The position numbers and the translations under genes were made by a program. A stretch of 64,000 bases of DNA, taken from assembly GCF_024055795.1 (NCBI RefSeq), contig NZ_JAMXMY010000009.1, positions 1 through 64,000 on the forward strand, written 5' to 3'. Every line of letters starts with the position of its first letter. The stretch's first letter is position 1. The stretch is from Actinoallomurus purpureus. GTDB lineage: Bacteria > Actinomycetota > Actinomycetes > Streptosporangiales > Streptosporangiaceae. The notes beneath the pieces are model-generated. The model was given only the letters and a program-made list of their open reading frames with translations. It did not search any database and was not told the origin of the DNA. Shown one piece after another: positions 7,913 through 16,045 of this stretch.

Positions 7913-8692
7913 ATGACGTTCGGACTGCGCGATCGGGCGGTCGTGGTGACGGGTGGCAGCAAGGGGTTCGGGCGGATCGTGGCGCGGCGGCTCGCCGCGG
8001 AGGGGTGTTCGATCGCGGTGTGCGCCCGGAACGCCGAGACGCTCGCCGCGACGGCGGGCGAGATCGAGGCCGACTATGGCGTCCCGGTGTTCGCGCGGTC
8101 ATGTGATGTCACCGTCCCGAGTGAGCTGGGGGCGTTCATCGACGCGGCGGCGGAGGCGCTGGGCGGGATCGACGGGCTGGTGGCCAACGCGGGGGACGCG
8201 TTCGGCGGCGGGCTGATGGACTCGACGCCGGAGGAGTGGAGCCGGACCTTCGCCCTGAACGTCGGACATTCGGCGCATGCGATCCGTGCGTGTGTGCCGC
8301 ACATGCGGACGCGCGGACGGGGCGACGTGGTCATCGTGTCGTCGATCTCGGGGTGGAAGCCGTCCCGTAACACCCAGTACGGCGCGGCCAAGGCCGCGGA
8401 GATCTACATGGCGGGCACACTCGCCCGCGAACTGGCCGCGGATCGGATCCGGGTCAACGCGGTCAGTCCGGGGTCGATGTTGATTCCCGATGGCGGGTGG
8501 GACGAGTTCCGGCGCCGCGATCCCGAGCGTTACGAGCGGTTCCTGGGCGAGTTCCCGTACGGGGAACTGCCCAGTGGTGAGGACGTGGCCGAGGTGGTGG
8601 CGTTCCTGCTGTCGGCGCACGCCAGGGCCATCAACGGCGCGAACATCCCGGTCGATGCCGCCCAGAACGCCCCCGCCGCGAGCGGGTACTGA
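7913..8692 (+). CDS. Short-chain dehydrogenase/reductase (259 aa)
   Basis: Complete SDR with TGGSKGFG cofactor motif, NAGD, catalytic Ser in VSSISGWK and YxxxK as QYGAAK; the C-terminal part reads NGANIPVDAAQN. FabG/glucose-dehydrogenase-like layout and normal length. The reaction is probably an NAD(P)-dependent alcohol/ketone interconversion of unknown substrate. Start: ATG at 7913 preceded by GAAGGAGG. It is a single gene, divergent from the decarboxylase and about 200 bp before the RlpA-like gene. It is not a close copy of the SDR at 4322-5116. Confidence 0.88.
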   Translation: MTFGLRDRAVVVTGGSKGFGRIVARRLAAEGCSIAVCARNAETLAATAGEIEADYGVPVFARSCDVTVPSELGAFIDAAAEALGGIDGLVANAGDAFGGGLMDSTPEEWSRTFALNVGHSAHAIRACVPHMRTRGRGDVVIVSSISGWKPSRNTQYGAAKAAEIYMAGTLARELAADRIRVNAVSPGSMLIPDGGWDEFRRRDPERYERFLGEFPYGELPSGEDVAEVVAFLLSAHARAINGANIPVDAAQNAPAASGY

Positions 8693-8807
8693 CCCGCGTC
8701 TTCGGGAAGCGGTGGAGCGGTGAGTCCGCCGACCGGCCGTGTCACCGCATGACGGGGAAGCCAGGACCCATTCTGCCCGGTTCCTGACAACTGTCTCATC
8801 CGCCCCA

Positions 8808-8851
8808 TTGACTCCATCTGACTCGATCTCTAACCTACAGGAAACTTTCCT
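8808..8851 (+). promoter_or_regulatory. Promoter with overlapping AGGAAAcTTTCCT palindrome
   Basis: TTGACT (8808-8813) and TAACCT (8831-8836) lie 17 nt apart upstream of the RlpA-like gene. The 13-bp palindrome AGGAAACTTTCCT (8839-8851) begins 2 bp after the -10 element, where a bound repressor would block transcription. The core GAAA-N-TTTC recurs upstream of the GH5 and GH3 genes in this window. Confidence 0.6.
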
Positions 8852-8893
8852 AAGGTTTGCGGTCCCCGCCGCAGCGATCCGAAAGGAGAGAAC

Positions 8894-9382
8894 GTGCAGG
8901 CGTTGAAGCGTTTCCGGATGCCGATAGGTGCCCTGGCCGGGGCGGCCATCCTCACGATCCTCGGGAGCGGGACGGCATTCGCCGACATCCCCTTCGGTCA
9001 GCCGATCAATGGCAAGGCGACCTGGTACAACGACGCGGGGTACGGGGCGTGTGGCACGCTCATCGACGCGTCGTCGCAGATGCTCGCCGCGGTCTCCTAC
9101 GCGTACTGGACCACGGCCAATCCCAACAACGACCCGCTGTGCAGTGGCGTCTCGGTCAAGGTGACCTACAACGGCACGACCATCACCGTGCCGGTCAAGG
9201 ACAAGTGCCCCTCCTGCGACTCCACCCACGTCGACCTGAGCGCGCCGGCGTTCCAACGGCTCGCCGGGCTCGACGTCGGGGTCATCAACCTCACCTGGCA
9301 GTTCGTGAGAAGCGGCGCGCCAGAGCGCGCGGCGGCCGTCCACCGGGCGGTCGTGCACGCCGCGCCAGGCCGGACACGGTGA
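8894..9382 (+). CDS. Secreted RlpA/expansin-like double-psi beta-barrel protein
   Basis: The 162-residue precursor has a signal peptide (GALAGAAILTILGSGTAFA, cut near residue 31). A single double-psi beta-barrel domain follows, recognised from GKATWYNDAGYGACGT, the disulfide-forming cysteines and KDKCPSC with STHVDLSAPAF, where the Asp of HVDLS is typical of the expansin/RlpA active face. Such proteins loosen or bind polysaccharides such as cellulose or peptidoglycan. Only the barrel is present; no binding module follows. It starts with GTG at 8894 behind AAAGGAGA. The palindromic element in its promoter is shared with the GH5 and GH3 genes, which favours a role in plant-polymer attack (inference). 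Confidence 0.85.
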   Translation: MQALKRFRMPIGALAGAAILTILGSGTAFADIPFGQPINGKATWYNDAGYGACGTLIDASSQMLAAVSYAYWTTANPNNDPLCSGVSVKVTYNGTTITVPVKDKCPSCDSTHVDLSAPAFQRLAGLDVGVINLTWQFVRSGAPERAAAVHRAVVHAAPGRTR

Positions 9383-9547
9383 ACCGCGCGGCCGGACGGC
9401 GAGCGTCGTTGCCTCGCCGTCCGGCCGACGGGCAGGTCCCGCGCCGGGCGGGGCCGGCGGGCACCGGTCGGCCAGGGAGGCGGCGTCCTCCGGTGAGCGA
9501 CCACGCGTTCCTGATGCGGCCCTGGGTCGCCACGTCCTCGCTCCCGC

Positions 9548-10156
9548 TCAGGGCTGCGTGCAGGGCGGCGGGTCGGCGGGCGGCTGGAAGTCCGGCGGGA
9601 ACGCGGGAAGCTCGGCGTGCTCGACCGTGTATCCCCTGCCGGAGGCGTACGTCGTGAACGGTGCGGGGGCCAGGCCCATACGGAGGCACCGGCCGTCGAC
9701 GGCACCCCAGGAAAAGCCCATCCTGTCGTACCGGTGACCGCGGGGATCGGCATAGACGCTGAACGCCATCCGTGTACCGTCCGGCTCGCCGATGACGCCC
9801 TTGCTGGTCCCCGACACGACGGCGACGGGGCCGGCGGTCATCAGGTAGTCGACCTTCACGGTGGCCCAGTGGTGCCGCACGACGCCGTCCGGATCGGACT
9901 CGGGATGATCGAACCGTACGGTGCCGCGAGCGTCCCCGACGATCATTTTCCCGCCGGTGAACCTGAACGCGTTGCCGTGGGCGTCGAAGATGAACCGCCG
10001 AAGGGGATTCTGAGGGTCGAGAGGGAACCTCACCCAGGCGTCACCGGTGACGTGCCCTTCCTTGGGGGATACGGGGGCGGCCTGCGCCGTGGCGCCGGTC
10101 AGCAGGACGATGCTGCCGACCGCGGCCGCCGCGAACCGGGCATGGGGAATCGCCAT
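9548..10156 (-). CDS. Secreted protein of unknown function (202 aa)
   Basis: The precursor begins MAIPHARFAAAAVGSIVLL and has a signal peptide cut near ATAQA-AP (residue 26). The mature part of about 175 residues has a beta-rich pattern (FDAHGNAFRFTGGKMIVGDARG, GVVRHHWATVKVDYL) with conserved-looking Gly/Asp turns and only two cysteines, and ends in a Pro-rich tail. No family was recognised. The ATG at 10156 is preceded by ACAGGAG. It is oriented towards the RlpA-like gene (convergent), with a 165-bp gap. No function is proposed. Confidence 0.65.
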   Translation of the reverse strand: MAIPHARFAAAAVGSIVLLTGATAQAAPVSPKEGHVTGDAWVRFPLDPQNPLRRFIFDAHGNAFRFTGGKMIVGDARGTVRFDHPESDPDGVVRHHWATVKVDYLMTAGPVAVVSGTSKGVIGEPDGTRMAFSVYADPRGHRYDRMGFSWGAVDGRCLRMGLAPAPFTTYASGRGYTVEHAELPAFPPDFQPPADPPPCTQP

Positions 10157-10486
10157 CGTGAGCTCCTGTCCGAGATACGGGCCGTGGTGCCCGCACCTCG
10201 AACCTCGCAGAGGGCGCGATCCCCGACCTCCCTCGGATGACCGAACTCCCTGGCCCGCCGACGGACTCCTCATTCACCCGTCCGGGGGACTCGGGCCGGA
10301 GGGTCCGCGGCGGTTCGCCACCAGGGCTCGGTCGGTGCCCGGGGGTTTTCGGCGTCCGGAAACGGGTACTTCGGATGACTGGTACCTGTCCGTCGCGGAG
10401 AACCGGGGGATTCTGCGCGACGTTCGACGGCTACCCGCCCAGGGACTGTGGCCGTGTGCACCTGTCCAGCCGGGTCTTTGGAAGGT

Positions 10487-10652
10487 GGACGCCCGCGTGC
10501 AGGCTCTTTGGGGAAGGGGCCGGAGGCCGCGGGCGTCCGCGCGTTCGGCGCTTCACGTCACCGTAGGGGGATACGCGTCGTGGCGACCACGGGCGGGGTG
10601 CGGGGGCGCACCCCGCCCGTGGGCGGGGGAAGGCTACGGGCGGGGGGCCCGT
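10487..10652. repeat. Cluster of strong GC hairpins
   Basis: Three inverted repeats occur within 170 bp: 11-bp arms at 10487-10497/10528-10538, 16-bp perfect arms at 10587-10602/10607-10622 around a GGGG loop, and 6-bp arms at 10636-10641/10647-10652 around GGGGG. Confidence 0.65.
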
Positions 10653-10952
10653 GGTGGGGGAGGGGGTCCCGGAGAGGCTCAGCCTGTCGGGGCGCAGGAA
10701 CCTTCCCGGGTGGGGGGGCTTCGCGCGTCGTGCACGGCTCGGCACCGACGCCGCAGGCCAAGGGGGGTCTCCCCGCGCGGCCTACGGCGACGTTAGGCGG
10801 CCTGTAGGGCCAGGTCAACGGCGTGCTGCCGACTATGTCGAACACGGGAAGGCGAGGCGGCGCCCGCTCGAGCAACGATCGCCGGCCGGAGCCGTGACCT
10901 CGGGTCCCTGATCCAGGCGGATACCGGAGGCTTCCGGGCCGGCGGACCCACG

Positions 10953-10963
10953 TGAAAGTTTCA
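10953..10963 (+). promoter_or_regulatory. TGAAAgTTTCA palindrome upstream of GH5
   Basis: An 11-bp perfect palindrome about 180 bp before the cellulase start. It shares the GAAA-N-TTTC core with the elements before the RlpA-like gene and the GH3 gene. Confidence 0.5.
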
Positions 10964-11139
10964 GCTGCGTTCCGAGTCTTCTCCCAGGTGGGCGGATTGC
11001 CCGCTTCCGTGCGCCGGGGCGCTCTTGCGACGCGATCAGAGGGCGAGTGATCGTTGCGAGCGTCCCCACACGCCGGAGCAGGGCCGGGTCGGGTGCTGCC
11101 TGGTCGCTTCTTTCGATCGGTTTCGCCAGGGAGAACCTC

Positions 11140-12921
11140 ATGCTGATCCACCGGGGCTCATGGTGCAGAGCCTTGATGACCGCGGTCGCCGTACTGCTCG
11201 CCGCGTTCGGGCTCGCGGGCGTCCGGACCGCCGCCGACGCCGCCGTGTCGTGTTCGGCCACCTATGCCAAGAGCTGGGACAACGGCAGCGGGTTCGGCGC
11301 CACCATCACGGTGACCAACACCGGTGACCCGTTGACCGGCTGGACGCTGAGCTTCGACTTCCCCGACAACCAGGTCATCACCCAGATGTGGGGCGGCGTG
11401 CCGACCCCCGCGACTCCCACCCCGGCCGGTGCGGCCATCAGCGTCGGCCCGGTCTCCTACAACGCCTCCCAGGGCACCGGGGCGACCTGGACCGTCGGCT
11501 TCAACGGCACTTACACCGGGGGCGTCGACAACAGTCCTCCCAGTGTCTCGTGCACCGGCCCCGGCGGGACGACGCAGCAGGCCCTGGTGGTCTCCGCCAC
11601 CAGCGTGAGCGTGCCCGAGGGCGGGACCGCCGGCTACACGGTCCGCCTGCAGTCCGCGCCGCCGGCCACCGTGACGGTCACCAGCACCGCGGGCAGCGGC
11701 GACGGCGACATCACCGTGGCCGGCGGCGCGTCCCTGACCTTCACCCCGTCCAACTGGAACACTCCGCAGACCGTGACGCTCCGCGCGGCGGAGGACGCCG
11801 ACGCCGCCAACGGCACCCGGCCGATCACCGTCGCGTCCAGCGGCCTGACGTCCGTCACGGTCAGCGCCACGGAGGCCGACAACGACGGCGGCACCGGGGG
11901 AGCGGCACCCGCTCTGCACGTCTCCGGGAACCGGCTGGTCACCGCCGGTGGCGCCACCTACCGCCTGCTGGGCGTCAACCGGTCCAGCGGCGAGTTCGCC
12001 TGCGTACAGGGCAAGGGGATGTGGGACAGCGGCCCCGTGGACCAGGCCTCGGTCGACGCGATGAAGGCCTGGAACATCCACGCGGTCCGGATCCCGTTGA
12101 ACGAGGAGTGCTGGAACGGCACCGACGGCTCGCCGAGCGGCGCGACGTACCAGCAGAACGTCAAGGAGTACGTGAACCTGCTGGTCGCGAACGGCATCAC
12201 GCCGATCGTGGAGATGCACTGGAACCACGGTCAGTACACCGGTCAGGGCGCCGGCTGCTCGGACACGACGGCGACGTGCCAGAAGCCGATGCCCGACGCG
12301 CAGTACGCTCCGACGTTCTGGACCGGCGTCGCGAGTGCTTTCAAGGGCGACGACGCGGTCGTCTTCGACCTGTTCAACGAGCCCTACCCGGACGCCGCCG
12401 CGAACTGGGACGCGACCGCCGGCTGGACCTGCTGGCGCGACGGCGGCACCTGCACCGGGATCGGCTACCAGGTGGCCGGCATGCAGTCACTCGTCACCAC
12501 GGTGCGCGCCACCGGCGCCACGAATGTGATCATGCTCGGGGGCCTGGCCTGGTCCAATGACCTGAGCCAGTGGCTGACCTACAAGCCGACGGATCCGACC
12601 GGCAACCTGATGGCCGCGTGGCACACGTACAACTTCAACACCTGCTCCAATACCTCCTGCTGGGACAGCCAGGTGGGTGCCGTCGCCGCGAAGGTGCCGG
12701 TGCAGGCCGGAGAGATCGGCCAGAACTCCTGCGCTCACGACTACATCGACCAGGTGATGGCGTGGGCCGACGCGCACGGCGTCGGGTACACGGCCTGGAC
12801 GTGGAACCCATGGGGCTGCAGCCAGGGCAACGTGCTGATCAGCGACTACAGCGGCACCCCCACCAGCACCTACGGCGAGGGCTTCAAGGCGCACCTGCTC
12901 ACCCAGAATCCGCTCTCGTAG
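11140..12921 (+). CDS. Secreted multidomain cellulase: CBM2 - Calx-beta-like - GH5
   Basis: The 593-residue precursor hydrolyses beta-1,4-glucans outside the cell. Order: signal peptide (residues 1 to about 34), family 2 carbohydrate-binding module (about 36-140; SWDNGSGFGATITVTNTGD and the typical GWTLSFDFP), a Calx-beta-like linker domain (about 155-255; TSVSVPEGGTAGYTVRL), then the GH5 catalytic barrel (about 265-590). The acid/base glutamate is E414 in DLFNEP and the nucleophile E525 in QAGEIGQ; the RIPLNE and HWNH motifs of the fold are present. The ATG at 11140 has AGGGAG upstream and opens directly into the signal peptide. The gene stands alone, convergent with the DeoR regulator. Confidence 0.93.
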   Translation: MLIHRGSWCRALMTAVAVLLAAFGLAGVRTAADAAVSCSATYAKSWDNGSGFGATITVTNTGDPLTGWTLSFDFPDNQVITQMWGGVPTPATPTPAGAAISVGPVSYNASQGTGATWTVGFNGTYTGGVDNSPPSVSCTGPGGTTQQALVVSATSVSVPEGGTAGYTVRLQSAPPATVTVTSTAGSGDGDITVAGGASLTFTPSNWNTPQTVTLRAAEDADAANGTRPITVASSGLTSVTVSATEADNDGGTGGAAPALHVSGNRLVTAGGATYRLLGVNRSSGEFACVQGKGMWDSGPVDQASVDAMKAWNIHAVRIPLNEECWNGTDGSPSGATYQQNVKEYVNLLVANGITPIVEMHWNHGQYTGQGAGCSDTTATCQKPMPDAQYAPTFWTGVASAFKGDDAVVFDLFNEPYPDAAANWDATAGWTCWRDGGTCTGIGYQVAGMQSLVTTVRATGATNVIMLGGLAWSNDLSQWLTYKPTDPTGNLMAAWHTYNFNTCSNTSCWDSQVGAVAAKVPVQAGEIGQNSCAHDYIDQVMAWADAHGVGYTAWTWNPWGCSQGNVLISDYSGTPTSTYGEGFKAHLLTQNPLS

Positions 12922-12956
12922 GACTCGAGCACGTCGCGCGGCGAGCCCGCACGACG

Positions 12957-12973
12957 GACGCCTGAGCGGCGTC
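12957..12973. terminator. Weak hairpin between convergent GH5 and DeoR genes
   Basis: GACGCC and GGCGTC are separated by 5 nt in the 56-bp gap between the two convergent genes. The short stem without a T-run gives only a weak case. Confidence 0.3.
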
Positions 12974-12977
12974 GGCG

Positions 12978-13799
12978 CTACCAGGCGGGGGGTGCGCCGG
13001 AGCCGGCGACGTGCAGGGGGACCCCGCGCGTACGCAGTGCGGCCACCTGGTCCTGGGGGGTTCCGGAGTCGACGACGACCAGGTCGAAGGCGGTGAGCGG
13101 GGCGAGCTGGTGCAGGCCGTTCTTGGCGAACTTGCTGTGGTCGACCAGCAGCACGCGACGGTCGACGGAGTCCATCAGCGCCCGCTTCACCGCCACCGTC
13201 TCCTGCGACTGGTGGTAGCAGTGGCCGTTGGTGATCGCCGTCGTCGACATGAACAGCACGTCGGCGTGCAGCGATCGGATGGTCTCGCTGGTGCGCAGGC
13301 CGAGGAAGGCGTCATAGGCCGGGTAGTAGGCGCCACCGAGCGCGATGAGGTCGATGCCGGGCTTGCCGGCGAGCAGGTTCACCGCGGCCAGGAAGTTCGT
13401 GATCACGGTGAGCGGTTCCAGCGCCGGCAGCAGTTCGGCGATGGCGAGGCCGGTGGTGCTCTCGTCGATCATGATGGACGCACCGGGGGAGACGAGGCCG
13501 GCCGCGGTGTGGGCGAGCTGCCGTTTGGCCTCGGCCATCGCCTGCAGGCGGTGCCGCACGTCGCCGTGGTACATCGCGGACGGCTGCGCGGTGGCGCCTC
13601 CGCGGATCTTGCGCAGCCAGCCCTCACTCTGGAGCGCGTCCAGGTCGCGGTGGATGGTCATCACGCTCACGTCGTACGCCTCGGCGAGGCTCTTGACGTG
13701 CACGAACCCCTCGTCGACGACGCGCCGGCGGATCTTCTCACGGCGGTCCCGCGCGCCTGCGGCGTCGCTTGTGGCCGGTTCCGGCGCGTCCTCTGCCAC
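12978..13799 (-). CDS. DeoR/GlpR-family sugar-operon repressor
   Basis: The 273-residue protein has an N-terminal DeoR helix-turn-helix (residues about 18-70; VHVKSLAEAYDVSVMTIHRD, then GWLRKIRGGA) and a C-terminal sugar-phosphate-binding domain related to phosphosugar isomerases (MIDESTTG, LIALGGAYYPAYDAFLG, VDHSKFAKNGLH). Family members repress carbohydrate operons until a phosphorylated sugar binds. The start is GTG 13799 with GGAAGGAG 6 nt upstream; longer forms have no ribosome site. It is divergent from the sugar ABC/kinase operon, its likely target. A kinase product of that operon is the likely inducer (inference). Confidence 0.9.
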   Translation of the reverse strand: MAEDAPEPATSDAAGARDRREKIRRRVVDEGFVHVKSLAEAYDVSVMTIHRDLDALQSEGWLRKIRGGATAQPSAMYHGDVRHRLQAMAEAKRQLAHTAAGLVSPGASIMIDESTTGLAIAELLPALEPLTVITNFLAAVNLLAGKPGIDLIALGGAYYPAYDAFLGLRTSETIRSLHADVLFMSTTAITNGHCYHQSQETVAVKRALMDSVDRRVLLVDHSKFAKNGLHQLAPLTAFDLVVVDSGTPQDQVAALRTRGVPLHVAGSGAPPAW

Positions 13800-13845
13800 C
13801 TGCGCTCCTTCCACCGTGGACCCCTCGTGTGATGTCGATGTGGAA

Positions 13846-13976
13846 CGTAACATACACCCGTTAGCCCGAGCGGACGCCGGAAAACGTGGCTGTGGCGCAC
13901 CGGATCGGCACCGGTGATCGGTCTTCGTAACATTGATTAACACTCATGGCCGTTAAAAACCCTCGGAATCTTGACA
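13846..13976 (+). promoter_or_regulatory. Divergent control region of the sugar operon
   Basis: Two direct copies of CGTAACAT (13846-13853 and 13926-13933) lie in the gap between the DeoR gene and the operon, the second followed by a TTAACA-type AT-rich tract. TTGACA at 13971-13976 is a possible -35 of the operon; its -10 is poor. The repeats are candidate DeoR sites. Confidence 0.45.
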
Positions 13977-14070
13977 TGGTTCGGGCTTTGGGTGTTTCGT
14001 TCGTCCCACCTCCACTGGCGGTGTCCCTGGCCGCCGTGCCTCCTCGACCCCCGAACCATCGGAGGAGAAC

Positions 14071-15156
14071 GTGAAGATGCTGCCCTTCAGAACGGCCGCC
14101 GCGGCCACGGCCGCCCTGACCGTGCTCGCCGCCGGCGCGGCCTGCTCGTCCAAGGCCTCCGGAGGCGCCGGCGGATCCGGCGACGCCAAGAACGCCAAGG
14201 TCGCCTTCCTCATGCCGGACATCGCCTCGACCCGGTACGAGCTGTACGACGCGCCGCTGTTCAAGGCCAAAATGAAGCAGCTGTGCCCGGGATGCACGGT
14301 GCTGTACCAGAACGCCGGCGCCGACGCTTCCAAGCAACAGCAGCAGGCCAACTCCGTGCTCGCCCAGGGCGTCAAGGCCATCGTCATCGACCCGGTGGAC
14401 TCCGCGGCGGCCGCATCGATCGTGCGGACCGCGCAGTCGCAGAAGGTCGCGGTTATCGCGTACGACCGGCCGATCCCGGCGACCAAGGCCGACTACTACG
14501 TGTCGTTCGACAACGAGAAGATCGGCGCGCTGATCGCCCAGTCCCTGGTCGACCACCTCAAGCAGACCAAGGCCAAGGGCGGGATCCTCGAGGTCAACGG
14601 GTCGCCGACGGACGCCGCGGCCGGTCTGATCAAGAAGGGCATTCACAGCGCCGTCGACAGCAGCGGGCTGAAGCGGCTCGCCGAGTACGACACACCCGGC
14701 TGGGAGCCGGCCAAGGCGCAGGACTGGGTGAGCGGGCAGATCAGCAAGTTCGGCGGCGGGCAGATCGCCGGCGTCGTCGCGGCCAACGACGGCACCGGTG
14801 GCGGTGCCATCGCCGCGTTCAAGGCGGCCGACTCGCCCGTGCCCCCGGTGACCGGGAACGACGCCGAGCTCGCCGCGGCCCAGCGGATCGTCGCCGGCGA
14901 CCAGTACAACACGATCTCCAAGCCGATCAAGATCGTGGCGGAGGCCGCGGCGAACGTGGCGAACCAGTTCCTGCAGGGCAAGCCGCCCGCGGGTCAGACC
15001 ACGCTGTTCAACACGCCCTCCCAGCTGTTCACCCCGACCGTGGTGACCCAGCAGAACATCGGCACGGTGCTGCTCGGGCCCGGCGGTGCCCTCAAGGTCT
15101 CCGACGTCTGTACCCAGACGTACGCGGCGGCCTGCGCGAAGCTCGGCGTCAAGTAG
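14071..15156 (+). CDS. Sugar ABC transporter substrate-binding lipoprotein
   Basis: A 361-residue periplasmic-binding protein of the ribose/xylose group (Peripla_BP_4). A signal peptide leads to C25, probably lipid-modified (AAGAACSS, an imperfect lipobox). The mature part has the family features VAFLMPDIASTRYELYD, IVIDPVDSAAAAS, VIAYDRPI and VAANDGTGGGAIAAF. It should deliver a monosaccharide or polyol to the permease encoded two genes on. GTG 14071 or ATG 14077 may be the start; both lie behind GGAGGAG. First gene of the seven-gene operon, divergent from its DeoR regulator. The ligand cannot be named from the sequence. Confidence 0.9.
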   Translation: MKMLPFRTAAAATAALTVLAAGAACSSKASGGAGGSGDAKNAKVAFLMPDIASTRYELYDAPLFKAKMKQLCPGCTVLYQNAGADASKQQQQANSVLAQGVKAIVIDPVDSAAAASIVRTAQSQKVAVIAYDRPIPATKADYYVSFDNEKIGALIAQSLVDHLKQTKAKGGILEVNGSPTDAAAGLIKKGIHSAVDSSGLKRLAEYDTPGWEPAKAQDWVSGQISKFGGGQIAGVVAANDGTGGGAIAAFKAADSPVPPVTGNDAELAAAQRIVAGDQYNTISKPIKIVAEAAANVANQFLQGKPPAGQTTLFNTPSQLFTPTVVTQQNIGTVLLGPGGALKVSDVCTQTYAAACAKLGVK

Positions 15157-15223
15157 CGGTCCGCCGGCCCCGGCCCACCGAACCGGGAGCCGGCGGCTTC
15201 GGCCGTCCCAACGAAGGATCATC

Positions 15224-16045
15224 ATGTCCCCATCGCCTTCCCGACCGAGCCCACTGCTGTCACTGCGGGGTATCAGCAAGACGTTCGGTGCCGTCGCCGC
15301 CCTCACCGACGTCGACCTCGACGTCGCGGCCGGTGAGGTCGTCGCCGTCGTCGGCGACAACGGTGCAGGAAAGTCCACCCTGGTCAAGGTGTTGTCGGGC
15401 GTCCACCAGCCCGACGCGGGAACCATCACGTTCGATTCGCACGCGGTCACCATCCCCAGCCCGGCCGCGGCGCAGCAGCTCGGCATCGCCACCGTCTTCC
15501 AGGACCTGGCGCTCTGCGAGAACCTCAACGTGATCGAGAACCTCTTCCTCGGCCGGGAACTGCGCGCGCTGCGCCTGGACGACGTCGCCATGGAGGTCCG
15601 CTCGCGGGAGCTGCTCCGACGGCTGTCGGCGAAGATCCCGAAGCTGTCGGTCCCCGTCGCCGCGCTGTCGGGCGGCCAGCGGCAGACCGTCGCGATCGCG
15701 CGTTCCCTGCTGGGCGACCCGAAGATCGTCATCCTCGACGAGCCCACCGCGGCGCTCGGCGTCGCCCAGACCGCCGAGGTCCTCAACCTGATCGACCGGC
15801 TGCGCGAAGGCGGCCACGGAGTGATCATGATCAGCCACAACATGGACGACGTGCTCTCGGTCGCCGACACGGTGGCCGTGCTGCGCCTCGGCCGCAACAA
15901 CGGGGTCTTCGACGCGGTCGAGACCTCGACCGAGCAGATCGTCACCGCGATCACCGGGGCCGCCGACAACGCGGTCACCCGGCGCGTACGACGTGCGCGC
16001 CGCGCCGTGTCGGCGGGCGTCGAGGAAGGGGCCGACCATGAGTGA
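15224..16045 (+). CDS. Sugar ABC transporter ATPase (single-domain, XylG/FrcA-like)
   Basis: The 273-residue ATPase has one nucleotide-binding domain, unlike the tandem-domain RbsA. Walker A is GDNGAGKST, the Q-loop is ATVFQDLAL, the signature LSGGQRQT and Walker B VILDEPTAALG, with the switch His in MISHNMDD. It energises uptake with the permease encoded next. Start: ATG 15224 with GAAGGA upstream. Its last 8 bases overlap the permease gene, so the two subunits are translationally coupled. Confidence 0.92.
   Translation: MSPSPSRPSPLLSLRGISKTFGAVAALTDVDLDVAAGEVVAVVGDNGAGKSTLVKVLSGVHQPDAGTITFDSHAVTIPSPAAAQQLGIATVFQDLALCENLNVIENLFLGRELRALRLDDVAMEVRSRELLRRLSAKIPKLSVPVAALSGGQRQTVAIARSLLGDPKIVILDEPTAALGVAQTAEVLNLIDRLREGGHGVIMISHNMDDVLSVADTVAVLRLGRNNGVFDAVETSTEQIVTAITGAADNAVTRRVRRARRAVSAGVEEGADHE

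Larger units (their letters stand above)
10157..11139. other. Large non-coding region upstream of the GH5 cellulase
   Basis: Almost 1 kb without a gene I can support; several open frames exist on both strands but have no domain, ribosome site or consistent codon bias. It contains a cluster of strong hairpins (10487-10652), G-runs and, near its right end, the TGAAAGTTTCA element. It may be the remains of decayed genes. Confidence 0.5.

Noticed and set aside
10157-11046. Several open frames in the 1-kb non-coding region
   Set aside because: No ribosome site with sensible start, no domain, and Gly/Arg/Pro-rich content explained by high GC.
13861-15978. A 705-codon minus-strand frame across the binding-protein and ATPase genes
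   Set aside because: Crosses two well-supported plus-strand genes; Ser/Thr/Arg-rich in one half and Val/Gly/Arg-rich in the other, as expected for antisense.
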